Origin: Xanthomonas phaseoli pv. phaseoli
Lineage (GTDB): Bacteria > Pseudomonadota > Gammaproteobacteria > Xanthomonadales > Xanthomonadaceae
Direction: 5' to 3'
NCBI GenBank assembly: GCA_022749655.1
Contig: CP094243.1
Location: 4,278,001-4,342,000, forward strand
DNA: 64,000 bases
The translations under genes were made by a program, and so were the position numbers. The notes under the pieces are model-generated. The model was not told the origin of the DNA and did no database searches. It was given only the letters and a program-made list of their open reading frames with translations. How positions within the stretch are numbered: the first letter of the stretch is position 1; each line of letters starts with the position of its first letter. This document shows, one piece after another, positions 8,170 through 17,741 of this stretch.

Positions 8170-10272
8170 ATGGGCCACGCCAAAGAACTGCACGACATCA
8201 CACCCGGCGACGACGTCGCCACCGATCCGTTGCGTGATCCGGCGCTGTACATCAACCGCGAGCTGTCGCAACTGGACTTCAACTTCCGGGTGCTGGCGCA
8301 GGCGCTCGACGAGCAGGTGCCATTGCTGGAACGGCTGCGCTTCCTGTGCATCTCGTGCACCAACCTGGACGAGTTCTTCGAAATCCGCGCAGCTACCGTG
8401 CGGCACGCACAGGAGTTCGGGCTGCCGCCGGCGCCGGACGGGCTGAGCCCGACCGCCATCCTCAACGCGGTGCACGATCGCGCCGCCAAATTGGTTGAGC
8501 AGCAGTACCACGCGTGGAACGAGGTGCTGCGGCCGGCGATGGAAGACGCAGGCGTTGCCGTGCTCAGCCGTTCGGCATGGACCGCGCGCCAGAAACGTTG
8601 GCTGCGTGCGTATTTCCGCAACGAGATCATGCCGGTGCTGTCGCCGCTGGGCCTGGACCCGGCGCACCCGTTCCCGAAGATCCTCAACAAGACCTTGAAC
8701 ATCGTGGTGGTGCTGGAAGGCCAGGATGCGTTCGGGCGCGCCGGGCATCTGGCCATCGTGCGCGCACCGCGTTCGCTGCCCCGCATCATCCAGCTGCCGG
8801 CAAGCCTGTCGCCGGAGGGCACGCAGAGCTTCGTGTTCCTGTCCTCGGTGTTGTCCGAATTCGTCGACGAGCTGTTCCCGGGCATGCAGGTGATGGGCTC
8901 GTATCAGTTCCGCGTCACCCGCAATTCCGAACTGGTGGTGGACGAGGAAGAAGTCGAGAACCTGGCGCTGGCCCTGCGCGATGAACTGGTCACGCGCGGC
9001 TACCGGCCAGCGGTGCGACTGGAGATCGCGCACGACTGCCCGGCACCGATCCTGCGCACCTTGTTGCAGAATTTCGGCCTGAACGAGAACGCGGTCTACC
9101 GCATCGCCGGGCCGGTCAACCTGAGCCGCGTCACGCAGGTCTACGACCTGGTACAGCGCCCCGAACTCAAGTACCCCTCGTTCAATCCGCGCACCTTGCG
9201 CGACAGCGAGGGCATCTTCGAGATCGTCAAGAAAGGCGATGTGTTGCTGCATCACCCCTTCGATGCGTTTACCGCGGTGCTGGACGTCATCCGCCAGGCC
9301 GCGGTCGACCCGAACGTGCTGGCGATCAAGCAGACGCTGTACCGCACCGGCAAGGATTCGCTGATTGTCGATGCGCTGATTCTGGCCGCGCGCAACGGCA
9401 AGGACGTCACCGTGGTGGTGGAGTTGCGTGCGCGCTTCGATGAAGAAGCCAACCTGGGCCTGGCCGACAAACTGCAGGAAGCCGGCGTGCAGGTGGTCTA
9501 CGGCGTGGTCGGCTTCAAGACCCACGCCAAGATGCTGCTGATCGTGCGCCGCGAGGGCCGCAAGCTCAAACGCTACGTGCACCTGGGCACCGGCAATTAC
9601 CACAGCGGCACCGCGCGCCTGTATACCGACATCAGCCTGATCACCGCCGATGCCGAAATCGGCAACGACGTGCACATGCTGTTCCAGCAGTTGTCCGGGC
9701 TTGCGCCGCGCATGAAGCTGGACCAGTTGTTGCAGTCGCCGTTTACGCTGCATGCCGGCGTGTTGAAGCGGATCGATCGCGAGACACGGCTGGCCCGCAA
9801 GGGTCGCCCGGGCCGCATCATCGCCAAGATGAACGCCCTCAACGAACCGCAGGTGGTGCGTGCGTTGTACACGGCGTCGCAAGCCGGGGTACAGATCGAT
9901 CTGATCGTGCGCGGGGCCTGCACGCTGCGCCCCGGGGTGCCAGGGGTGTCCGACAACATCCGCGTACGTTCGATCGTGGGCCGCTTTCTGGAACATAGCC
10001 GCGTGTACTGGTTCGGCAACGACGGGGCCGCCGAGCTGTACTGCGCCAGTGCCGACTGGTTGGAACGCAATCTGCTGCGGCGGGTGGAGACCTGCTTCCC
10101 GATCCTGGAACCGGACCTGGCCAAACGCGTCTACCGTGAGGTGCTGCAGAACTATCTGGACGACAACGTCAGCGCGTGGGAGCTGGACGCCGAGGGCGTG
10201 TACCACAAGCGCACGCCTGCCCCGGGCGAGCCGGCGCATTCGGCGCAGATGACTTTGCTCGAGCGGATCTGA
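8170..10272 (+). CDS. ppk: Polyphosphate kinase PPK1
   Basis: The 700-residue protein makes polyphosphate from ATP reversibly. It starts with the N domain (YINRELSQLDFNFRVL), followed by the H domain (SSVLSEFVDELFPG) and two phospholipase-D-like catalytic domains. The first carries the autophosphorylated His in GFKTHAKMLLI and the arginines in KQTLYRTG; the second carries EHSRVYWFGN, containing the second conserved His. ATG 8170 (MGHAKELHDI) is preferred; an earlier in-frame ATG would add 34 residues with no family counterpart. It sits between phoR and ppx, consistent with control by phosphate state. Confidence 0.95.
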   Translation: MGHAKELHDITPGDDVATDPLRDPALYINRELSQLDFNFRVLAQALDEQVPLLERLRFLCISCTNLDEFFEIRAATVRHAQEFGLPPAPDGLSPTAILNAVHDRAAKLVEQQYHAWNEVLRPAMEDAGVAVLSRSAWTARQKRWLRAYFRNEIMPVLSPLGLDPAHPFPKILNKTLNIVVVLEGQDAFGRAGHLAIVRAPRSLPRIIQLPASLSPEGTQSFVFLSSVLSEFVDELFPGMQVMGSYQFRVTRNSELVVDEEEVENLALALRDELVTRGYRPAVRLEIAHDCPAPILRTLLQNFGLNENAVYRIAGPVNLSRVTQVYDLVQRPELKYPSFNPRTLRDSEGIFEIVKKGDVLLHHPFDAFTAVLDVIRQAAVDPNVLAIKQTLYRTGKDSLIVDALILAARNGKDVTVVVELRARFDEEANLGLADKLQEAGVQVVYGVVGFKTHAKMLLIVRREGRKLKRYVHLGTGNYHSGTARLYTDISLITADAEIGNDVHMLFQQLSGLAPRMKLDQLLQSPFTLHAGVLKRIDRETRLARKGRPGRIIAKMNALNEPQVVRALYTASQAGVQIDLIVRGACTLRPGVPGVSDNIRVRSIVGRFLEHSRVYWFGNDGAAELYCASADWLERNLLRRVETCFPILEPDLAKRVYREVLQNYLDDNVSAWELDAEGVYHKRTPAPGEPAHSAQMTLLERI

Positions 10273-10322
10273 GCGCTCATTGCCGCACGCCAGGTGGCAA
10301 GCCGCTTGCGCAGGCATGCGGC

Positions 10323-11972
10323 ATGCCCATTACGGCGACTGACCGTCCGCTTCCAGCGCTTGGCAATACCGATCGCGTGCGCGGTCGGCTGGGCGCACAC
10401 GCACGGCCTCTCACGTGGCCAACAGCCCATCGGCTACCATGCGGCCATGCCAATGCCCTCCCCACGATTCCGCCCCTGCGCGATGGCGATTTTCTTGCCG
10501 CCATCGACCTAGGCTCCAACAGTTTCCACATGGTCATTGCGCGCTACCTGATGGGTCAGCTGCGCGTCGTCGATCGCCTGCGCGAGACCGTGCGCATGGC
10601 CGATGGCCTGGATGGCAAAGGTGGGCTCTCCAACGAAGCGCGCCAACGCGCATTGGAATGCCTGGCGCGTTTCGGCCAGCGCATTCGCGACGTGCCTTCG
10701 CTGCGCGTGCGTGCGCTGGCGACCAACACGGTGCGTCAGCTGCGTTCGCCGCAAGCGTTTTTGATGCCGGCCGAAACCGCGCTGGGCCATGCGATCGAAG
10801 TGGTCAGCGGGCGCGAGGAAGCACGCCTGATCTATCTGGGCGTGGCGCATGCGCAACCGCCCAAGCCGGACCAACGCCGGCTGGTGATCGACATCGGAGG
10901 CGGCTCGACCGAGTTCATCATCGGCCGCGGGTTTCAGACGCTGGAACGCGAGAGTCTGCAGGCCGGATGCATTGCCAGCACGCGGCGGTTTTTTCCCGGC
11001 GGCAAATTGTCCAAGAAGAAATGGAAGGACGCGCTGACCGAGATCGGCGCCGAGTTCCAGCAGTTCGCCGGCCAGTACAAGGCGCTGGGCTGGCATGAGG
11101 CGATCGGCTCGTCCGGCACGCACAAGGCCATCGGCGAGATGTGCGCGGCGATGAAGCTGACCAAGGGCGCGATCACCGCGCAGGCGCTGCCGGCGCTGCG
11201 CGAGGAGTTGCTCAAGGCCAAGCGTATCGAAGACATCCAGCTGCCCGGCCTGGCGGCCGAACGGCGGCCGATCATCGCCGGCGGCATCCTGGTGCTGGAA
11301 GCGGCGTTCCAGGCGCTGGGGTTGGAGAAACTGATGGTCAGCAAGGCGGCGATGCGCGAAGGCATCCTGTACGACATGCTTGGCCGCGGCGGCGAAAACG
11401 ACCCGCGCGACAGTTCGGTGACCTCGCTGATGCAGCGTTACGGCATCGACGAAGTACAGGCGCAGCGCGTGGAAGCGACCGCCTGCCGCCTGTTCGACCA
11501 GGTCTGCGAATCCTGGCAACTGGATGGCGACGATGCGCAGGTGCTGCGCCGCGCCGCGCGCCTGCACGAGCTGGGGCTGATCATCGCGCATAGCCAGTAC
11601 CACGTGCACGGCAGCTACATCCTGGAGCATTCGGATATCGCGGGTTTTTCGCGACAGGAACAGCAGGTGCTGGCCTCGCTGGTACGCACGCACCGGCGCA
11701 ATGTGCCCAAGACCGCTTTCGATGCATTGCCCGACCGCCTGTTGCTGCCGACCCGGCGCAAGGCCGCACTGCTGCGACTGGCGGTATTGCTGCACCGCGC
11801 ACACGAGGCGGACCCGATTCCGACCCTGGAACTCACCGCCGACGACACCCGGCTATCGCTGATCCTGTCGCAAAGCTGGATCGACTCGCGCCCGCTGCTG
11901 CGCGCCGACCTGATCGGCGAAGTCGAGAGCATGGCCGGGCTGGGAATTGCGTTCAAACCGTTTGTGACCTGA
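10323..11972 (+). CDS. ppx: Exopolyphosphatase Ppx/GppA family, start region doubtful
   Basis: The protein is an ASKHA-fold exopolyphosphatase that hydrolyses terminal phosphate from polyphosphate. Motifs are AAIDLGSNSFHM (phosphate loop), VIDIGGGSTEF and IGSSGTHKA, with an HD-like helical C-terminal domain containing HELGLIIAHSQYHVHG. It follows ppk by about 50 bp, the usual synthesis/degradation pair. The first in-frame ATG is 10323, but this adds about 42 residues that look non-coding. The sequence ATGCCAATGCC at 10447 would give a natural start MPNALPTIPP if one C were restored, so I suspect a one-base deletion near 10450 and a true start at 10447. Confidence 0.85.
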   Translation: MPITATDRPLPALGNTDRVRGRLGAHARPLTWPTAHRLPCGHANALPTIPPLRDGDFLAAIDLGSNSFHMVIARYLMGQLRVVDRLRETVRMADGLDGKGGLSNEARQRALECLARFGQRIRDVPSLRVRALATNTVRQLRSPQAFLMPAETALGHAIEVVSGREEARLIYLGVAHAQPPKPDQRRLVIDIGGGSTEFIIGRGFQTLERESLQAGCIASTRRFFPGGKLSKKKWKDALTEIGAEFQQFAGQYKALGWHEAIGSSGTHKAIGEMCAAMKLTKGAITAQALPALREELLKAKRIEDIQLPGLAAERRPIIAGGILVLEAAFQALGLEKLMVSKAAMREGILYDMLGRGGENDPRDSSVTSLMQRYGIDEVQAQRVEATACRLFDQVCESWQLDGDDAQVLRRAARLHELGLIIAHSQYHVHGSYILEHSDIAGFSRQEQQVLASLVRTHRRNVPKTAFDALPDRLLLPTRRKAALLRLAVLLHRAHEADPIPTLELTADDTRLSLILSQSWIDSRPLLRADLIGEVESMAGLGIAFKPFVT

Positions 11973-11996
11973 GGCCTGCGGCCTCAGGCGGAAATC

Positions 11997-12116
11997 GGGA
12001 ATCGGGAATCGGGAATCGGGAATAGTCCGCCACGGGGCTCTTAGAAGTTTCTGACTGGTGTTGATGGCGCCAAACCGAAGCAGCACGCTGCCTTTGCGAT
12101 TCCCGATTCCCGATTC
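11997..12116. repeat. Heptad repeats in inverted arrangement
   Basis: Four GGGAATC-type units (11997-12024) are followed about 75 bp later by the same heptads in the opposite orientation, GATTCCC (12098 onward). The arms could pair as a long hairpin in the ppx-glycosyltransferase spacer. The second arm is preceded by GAAGCAGCACGCTGCCTTTGC, closely similar to the sequence before the heptads at 14358, so a larger dispersed unit is repeated. Confidence 0.75.
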
Positions 12117-12209
12117 TCCATTCCCGTCACAGCTGTCACCGCCACGTCTTATCGGCGTAACATCAATGCCATCGCACTCCCGGAAGCTAGTCAAAACGGG
12201 AGAACGGGC

Positions 12210-13344
12210 ATGCGCTACGCGATCGTTACCGAAACCTACCCCCGAGGTCAACGGTGTTGCGTTGACCGTGCATGGTCTGGAAACCGGTCTGCGTGCGCGT
12301 GGACACCAGGTAGATGTGGTGCGGCCACGCCAGAGCGCCGATACCGCGCCGACCGATGCGCTGCTGGTGCGTGGCGCCTCGTTGCCGCGCTACCCGGGAT
12401 TGAAATTCGGCCTCCCGGCGACGCAACGCCTCGTCCGTCATTGGCGCAGCACGCAACCGGACGCGATCTATGTGGCCACGGAAGGCCCGCTGGGCTGGTC
12501 GGCAATGCGCGCGGCCCGCCGGCTCGGCATTCCGGTCGCCACCGGCTTCCACACCCGCTTCGACGAATACCTGCCCGACTACGGCGCTGCCTGGCTGCAG
12601 GGCACTGCGTTGCGCTGGATGCGGCGCTTCCACAACCAGGCCGATGCCACCCTGGTGCCCACGCGCGAGCTGCAGCAGTTTCTGCGCGACGATGGCTTCG
12701 AGCGCGTGCAATTGCTGGCGCGCGCGGTGGATAGCCAGCAATTCGATCCGAGCCGTCGCGATGTCGCATTGCGCGCCGATTGGGGCATCGAAGGCGAAGG
12801 CTTTGCCGCCATCTATGTGGGGCGTATTGCCAGCGAAAAGAATCTGCCGCTGGCTGTACGCGCCTTTCGCAAACTGCAGCAGATCCGCCCGAAGGCGCGT
12901 TTCGTCTGGGTGGGCGATGGCCCGGCGCGCGAGAAGCTTGCGCACGACAATCCGGACTTCATTTTCTGCGGTGTCCAGCGTGGCGATGCATTGGCGCGTC
13001 ACTTCGCCAGCGGCGATCTGTTCCTGTTTCCCAGCCGCAGCGAAACCTTCGGCAATGTGACGCTGGAAGCAATGGCCAGCGGCGTGGCGACGGTCGCTTT
13101 CGACTACGGCGCGGCCCGCGAATATCTGCGCAACGGCCATACCGGCGCGGCGGTGGACACCGACGAGGCCTTTATCCAGGCCGCCGTCGCGCTGACCGAA
13201 GACGACGCACTGCGCCAGCGCATGGGCACGGCGGCGGCGCAGGCGATGAAGAAATTGCATCCGGACAATGTGGTCTCCGATTTCGAAGCCTTGTTGCTGG
13301 GAATCAGTGCTGCACGGGGGCGTTATGTCGTCAACGCGGCTTGA
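12210..13344 (+). pseudogene. GT4-type glycosyltransferase, frameshifted near its start
   Basis: The reconstructed 378-residue protein is a two-domain GT-B glycosyltransferase of family 4, of the kind that makes glycolipids such as monoglucosyldiacylglycerol or transfers mannose. The N-terminal domain begins MRYAIVTETYP and continues PEVNGVALTVHGLETGL; GFHTRFDEYLPDYG follows. The C-terminal nucleotide-sugar domain has YVGRIASEKNLPL, and SRSETFGNVTLEAMASG is the donor-binding E-x7-E motif. GGGAG precedes ATG 12210. The frame breaks in a run of five C at 12239-12243; one more C joins the parts exactly. The PAP2 gene overlaps its 3' end, suggesting coupling. Confidence 0.83.
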
Positions 13345-13867
13345 GGTCTTGCGCGGTCACGAAGCGCGCTGGTGCCGACGCGCCAATCTGTGGTGCCGGC
13401 GCAACCCGGTACGGCGTGTCTTCGCCACCATCAGCCGGCTGGGCGACGGCGTGTTCTGGTACGCCTTGATGGGGTTGCTGGTGGTGCTCGACGGCATGGA
13501 CGGCGTGCGTGCATCGGCGCACATGGCCGCCACCGGCGTGCTTGCATTGACGTTGTACAAGGCGCTCAAACGCTGGACCCGGCGTCCGCGCCCGTATGCG
13601 GCGGACGTGCGGATTCGCGCATGGGTGGCGCCGCTGGACGAGTTCAGTTTCCCCTCCGGCCATACCTTGCACGCGGTGTCCTTCAGCATCGTGGCGCTGG
13701 CCTACTACCCCTGGCTGGCCCCCTTGCTGGTGCCGTTTTCGGCCGGCGTGGCGCTCTCGCGGGTGGTGCTGGGGCTGCATTATCCCAGCGACGTGCTGGC
13801 CGCCACGCTGATCGGCGTGCTGCTGGCCAGCCTGTCGCTGTGGGGCTTGCCGGTGGTGCTGGGATAA
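13325..13867 (+). CDS. PAP2 family membrane phosphatase
   Basis: The 180-residue protein carries the complete type 2 phosphatidic acid phosphatase signature: KRWTRRPRP, the PSGH motif in FSFPSGHTLHAV, and SRVVLGLHYPSD with the catalytic His and Asp. Several hydrophobic helices place it in the inner membrane with the active site probably periplasmic. Likely substrates are lipid phosphates such as phosphatidate, phosphatidylglycerophosphate or undecaprenyl pyrophosphate; these cannot be told apart here. Its ATG lies 20 bp inside the preceding glycosyltransferase gene, so co-expression and a shared role in envelope lipid metabolism are inferred. Confidence 0.88.
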   Translation: MSSTRLEVLRGHEARWCRRANLWCRRNPVRRVFATISRLGDGVFWYALMGLLVVLDGMDGVRASAHMAATGVLALTLYKALKRWTRRPRPYAADVRIRAWVAPLDEFSFPSGHTLHAVSFSIVALAYYPWLAPLLVPFSAGVALSRVVLGLHYPSDVLAATLIGVLLASLSLWGLPVVLG

Positions 13868-14170
13868 GCGCTGGGGTTGCGTGATGGCGGCTCGCTGACA
13901 GGTAAGCGTAACGGCAAACGGACAGCGACCAAGACGCTGCCCAGTCAGCAGCAAGACCTCTTCGCTTCATCCTTCTCCCTTCGGGACATTGGCCATCTTT
14001 GTGGGGGAGAAGGGGCCGCGCAGGGGCCGATGAGGGTACCTTCGAAGCCTCATGCACTCGCCGTCGATGGGTGTTTTCGCAAACGCCGAGAGAGCCCCAG
14101 CGCAGCATTGCGACTCCAGCGCGTGGCTTCGCCCCGTACCCTCACCCCCACCCCTCTCCCGCAGGGAGAG

Positions 14171-14218
14171 GGGATCTTGTACTGACGGTACGCGGGGATC
14201 TTGCGCTGACCGTACGCG
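14171..14218. repeat. 24-bp tandem duplication
   Basis: Two adjacent 24-bp copies (14171-14194 and 14195-14218) share GGGATCTTG at the start and GTACGCG at the end, differing at three positions. They follow directly after a GC-rich hairpin. Confidence 0.75.
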
Positions 14219-14357
14219 GTGAACTGATGGAAGGTTGCCCACCCACGCGCATGCCCCACGGCGCGCGCGGCCTGCAGGACGCCTGAATGGCGATCGCCAG
14301 CCTGCGGTGTCGTTGCAAGTTGGCACACCAAGCGCCGCGAAGCTGCAATGCTTCTGC

Positions 14358-14397
14358 GATTCCCGATTCCCGATTCCCGATTCCATTCCCGATTCCC
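14358..14397. repeat. GATTCCC heptad repeat upstream of lpxH
   Basis: Three perfect GATTCCC units (14358-14378), a degenerate unit and a final GATTCCC (14391-14397) form the end of a larger dispersed element whose left part (GCGAAGCTGCAATGCTTCTGC) resembles that near 12075. It ends 30 bp before the lpxH start and so lies in the lpxH upstream region. Confidence 0.8.
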
Positions 14398-14426
14398 GCC
14401 CCGCGCTGCCGCCGTACAATGGCGCA

Positions 14427-15170
14427 ATGACGACCCTGTTCATTTCCGACCTGCATCTGGATCCGGCCCGGCCGGCGATCACCGAGTTGTTCCTGGAATT
14501 CCTGCGCACGCAGGTCCCCGGTAGCGACGCGCTCTACATCCTGGGCGATCTGTTCGAAGCCTGGATCGGAGACGACACCCCGTCCACCGCCGCCGATGCA
14601 GTGGCGGTGGCCCTGCATGCAGTGGCAGGTTCCGGGGTGCCGGTATTCTTCATGGCCGGCAACCGCGACTTCCTGGTGGGCGAAACCTACGCGCAGCGGG
14701 CGGGCTTCCGGATCCTGCCCGACCCCACCGTGATCGATCTGTACGGGCACACCACGCTGCTGATGCACGGTGATTTGCTGTGCACCGACGACACGGCCTA
14801 CCAGGCCTTCCGCGCGCAGACGCGCGACCCGGTGTTCCAGGCGCAGTTCCTGGCCCAGCCGCTGGCCGCGCGCGTCGCGTTCGCGCAGCAGGCGCGCGCG
14901 GCAAGCCAGGCGCGGCATGCAGAACTCAAGCAGGGCGACCAGTCGCGCTTCGAAACCGTCACCGACGTCTCGCCGGCCGAAGTGGAAGCCACCTTCGTGC
15001 GTTACGGCCTGGATCGGCTGATCCACGGCCACACCCATCGCCCTGCCATCCATACCCTGCAGGCCGGTGGTAACACCTGCACGCGCATCGTGCTGGGCGA
15101 CTGGTACGAGCAAGGATCGGTCTTGCGCGTGGATGCCGATGGCGTGTCGCTGGAGCAGTTGGCGTTGTAA
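14427..15170 (+). CDS. lpxH: UDP-2,3-diacylglucosamine diphosphatase LpxH
   Basis: The 247-residue protein is a calcineurin-type metallophosphoesterase. The metal ligands appear in order: SDLHLD near the N-terminus, [32 protein letters not shown] and IHGHTHRP near residue 195. LpxH cleaves the pyrophosphate of UDP-diacylglucosamine to lipid X, the fourth step of lipid A synthesis, at the cytoplasmic face of the inner membrane. Length and motif spacing match the family. ATG 14427 is the only start before the first metal ligand. Heptad repeats lie directly upstream. Confidence 0.94.
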   Translation: MTTLFISDLHLDPARPAITELFLEFLRTQVPGSDALYILGDLFEAWIGDDTPSTAADAVAVALHAVAGSGVPVFFMAGNRDFLVGETYAQRAGFRILPDPTVIDLYGHTTLLMHGDLLCTDDTAYQAFRAQTRDPVFQAQFLAQPLAARVAFAQQARAASQARHAELKQGDQSRFETVTDVSPAEVEATFVRYGLDRLIHGHTHRPAIHTLQAGGNTCTRIVLGDWYEQGSVLRVDADGVSLEQLAL

Positions 15171-15358
15171 CGCGGCCGATCCACCTGCCGTGCCTGCCAT
15201 GGCAAGGCGCAGCGACGCAGTGCTGCACGCAAGGCACACCGCAAGACCGAAAGCGCGCCTGAGGCCACAGACGCGCGGCGATGCAACGATGGATCAACAG
15301 CGCTTGCCGATCGAGGCGCGCAGCATCGTCAGGCGTGCCAATCAATGATCGCGCTGCA

Positions 15359-15777
15359 TTACTGCAGGCTTCGTGCACGCTCGGCGTAGTCGACAAAATC
15401 GGCATTCACCACGTCGTACCACAGCAGCGTGCCATCGGCCTGCACGCGGAAACGGTCGCGTACCGGGCTGGTCTGCGGGTCGCCAGGACAGCTGTCGCCA
15501 TGGCGCTCGCGCACCGCAAAATCGAACGTGTCCGGCGCAGGCGCATCGCCGTCCTCGGCCATGATGCTAATGCAGTTATCCGGGTACACATGGTCGCCCT
15601 GCAAGCGGGCTTCGAGCGCCTGCAGCGCGCGGGCTTGCGCGTCGTCGCTGGGGGCGGCGCCGGTGCGCTCACGGCAGGTTGGGGTTGCGTGGCGACAGGG
15701 TCGGCCGGTTGCTGCTTGCATCCGGCAACCGTCAGCGCGGCCAGGAACACGAGCGCGTGGCGCAGGGACGTGGACAT
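15359..15777 (-). pseudogene. Small lipoprotein, frameshifted
   Basis: The reconstructed protein of about 139 residues begins MSTSLRHALVFLAALTVAGC, a lipoprotein signal with lipobox VAGC, followed by a Pro/Ala-rich linker and a domain with DDAQARALQALEARLQ, DNCISIMAEDGD and a Cys in HGDSCPGD. I do not recognise the family. The signal peptide and the main domain are in different frames; one missing base in the G run at 15650-15654 (C run on the coding strand) explains this. It is divergent from lpxH only through a 190-bp spacer. Confidence 0.65.
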
Positions 15778-15859
15778 GAGAGCTCCGCTCGACAGGACAG
15801 GGCCGGCAGTCACCGGCGATGCCTATAGTCTGCGCGATCCATGCGCGCAGGTGTAGCTG

Positions 15860-15887
15860 AAAAAGCCCGGCACTTGCGGTGCCGGGC
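15860..15887 (-). terminator. Rho-independent terminator of the metallopeptidase gene
   Basis: On the minus strand GCCCGGCAC and GTGCCGGGC form a nine-base-pair stem with a five-base loop, followed by TTTTT. It lies about 25 bp after the stop of the metallopeptidase gene. Confidence 0.8.
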
Positions 15888-15912
15888 CGGGCTTGGATCG
15901 GTCAGCAGACAC

Positions 15913-17164
15913 TCAACGGAAGGCGGCGATCGTGGCCTTGGTGTTGACCAGCACCCGTTGGTTGTCGGCGGTGCTGGCATTGCCCATGGGCACGCCGTTG
16001 TAGCTGATGTTGGGGTTGGACCAGTAGTTCAGGCGCGGGCAACCGCTGGTGCAGTCGTAGGCCATGATGGTGCGCCAGCTGTTGCCGTAACGGTAGCCGT
16101 GGCCATACGCGTACGGCGAGGTGCTCGGGTCGTTGGTGGCGTCGTGGCGTGCGCTTTGCAGATGCCCGATTTCATGGGCGAAGCTGTAGTAGCCGGTGGC
16201 GCAATTCCAGTACACCGACGCAAATGCACTCGCGGCGTTAGAGCCGATCCCCGACGCCAGGCCGCAGTAGCTGCTGTTGTCCAGCACGATGACTCCCACA
16301 TCGGCCGTGTAGGTGTTGCGGCTGGTGTGGATGCTGTCCATGTAGCCGTCGTTGGTCACGCGGAAACGCTGCAGGTCGGTCGTGAAGTTGCCGGTCTCGG
16401 TGTAGCTGATGGTCTCGTAGCGCGCCAGCTGCAAGGTGATGCCGACATTGCTGTTGATGTAGCCTGGTTAGCTTCGGCCACCGCCAGTTGCACCAGCGAT
16501 TGCATGTTGCCGCCGTAAGCGGTCACGGCCTTGTTGGTGGCCACCACCAGCACGCGAATGGTGGCCGGGCTACCTGATGAGGCGGCAGCAGCCGTCACGC
16601 GTCCATCGCCGGGCATGTCGAACTTCGGCAGCAGGCTGTAGTCGGCCGGATGCTCCTGCGGCATGCGCTGCTCATCCACCTGCACCAGCACGTGGCAGCC
16701 ATCGGCCAGCGGACGCAGGCGGTAGAGCTTGCCGGCGTAGCGAATCGTGCCGGTCACGGTGTCGCCGCTGCGCACCAAGATGGCCGAGTTCAGCGGGTCC
16801 ACGCCAGACAGCGTGCGTGCGCGGGTGCCGGCACGCGGACCGAGATTGCCGTACCACACGCTGTCGCCATCCTCCAGGGCATCGACCTTGGCCTGGGTGG
16901 CGGTGATGGCCTGGCCATCCAGCTGCAGTTCCAGCAATTTTTCCGAGGCGGTCACCGCGCCGGCGTCGAGCTGAACCACCTGCGCGTTGGCAGTGGACGG
17001 GGCGCTCAACAGGCGTTGCAGCGAAGGTTCGGCTGCAGCGGTAGCGGTGGCACTGCGGCTCAGCGCAGGGCCGGTTTGATACAACGGCTTGCGGCAGCGG
17101 CGGCCGAGCCGGCCAGGCACATGGCGATCAGACCCACCGTGGTGCACATCGACTTCGACTTCAT
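15913..17164 (-). pseudogene. Secreted M72-like (peptidyl-Asp) metallopeptidase, frameshifted twice
   Basis: The protein starts with a signal peptide (MKSKSMCTTVGLIAMCLAG) and a propeptide region, then a reprolysin-like catalytic domain with HEIGHLQSARHD, i.e. HExxHxxxxxHD, and the Met-turn region IMAYDC. This motif fits the peptidyl-Asp metalloendopeptidase family (M72); such enzymes are exported. Two breaks are visible: one near 17089-17094 (signal peptide to KPLYQTGPALSRS) and one at 16463-16464, where CAGGCTAC should read CAGGGCTAC to join AEANQ to YINSNVGITLQ. Each is repaired by one base, so the intact gene is likely functional. A terminator follows the gene. Confidence 0.78.
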
Positions 17165-17741
17165 CGTCTTTCTCTCCTAAGACATGAAAGTTACGGATGT
17201 GAAACACCGGACCCCTGTCCCCGGGACGCCATTAGGGCGCGCTTGACCGTACCGAATGCAAGTTGTTGCAACGGAAAATTATGTTTCTGTGATGTTTACC
17301 CATCCCTGGATGCGATTCCAGCAACTCTCGAACGGGAACCAGCGCACAGTCCTACGGAGCGCGCGTTCGGAAGCAGCGTGTCAAACCAGCACAGGCCATC
17401 TTCCCGGACAACGCGGCGATCCTGCGTCGTCATACAGATCGATGCGCTTGGACGTGACTGCGTCCGCCACGCGATGGATGCGTCGATCCTCGCCTGTGTT
17501 GCAGGACACCGTGCCGCCTCGGCGTCGGCGTCGGTGCAGATGGCGAGCGCCGCCACGTCGTCATGCGCGGCGCAGCGTGCATCGATGCCCGCCCCATCGG
17601 CCATGGGCGTTGACGGTGCGCCCCAATCTGTTGAACGTGACGCGGCGTGGGTGGCGTCATTGAAATCTGCGCACGCATGCGTCAGGTAGATCCACGACAC
17701 AGGCCGCGAACGCAAATTCGCAGCTCGCATGCAGGCCACGC
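17165..17741. other. Spacer with no supported gene
   Basis: The 577-bp stretch between the metallopeptidase start and the DUF455 gene holds the promoter region of the peptidase and otherwise only short overlapping open frames without ribosome-binding sites. The sequence around 17400-17640 has many CG-rich short motifs but no repeat or hairpin that I can name. Confidence 0.5.

Larger units (their letters stand above)
13868..14426. other. Repeat-rich spacer without a gene
   Basis: The 560-bp spacer between the PAP2 and lpxH genes holds several repeat structures and no supported gene. There is a stem made by CCTTCTCCC and GGGAGAAGG (about 13972-14007), a perfect CCCCTCTCCC / GGGAGAGGGG hairpin (14151-14173), a 24-bp tandem duplication (14171-14218), and GATTCCC heptads (14358-14397) just before lpxH. 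Confidence 0.7.
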
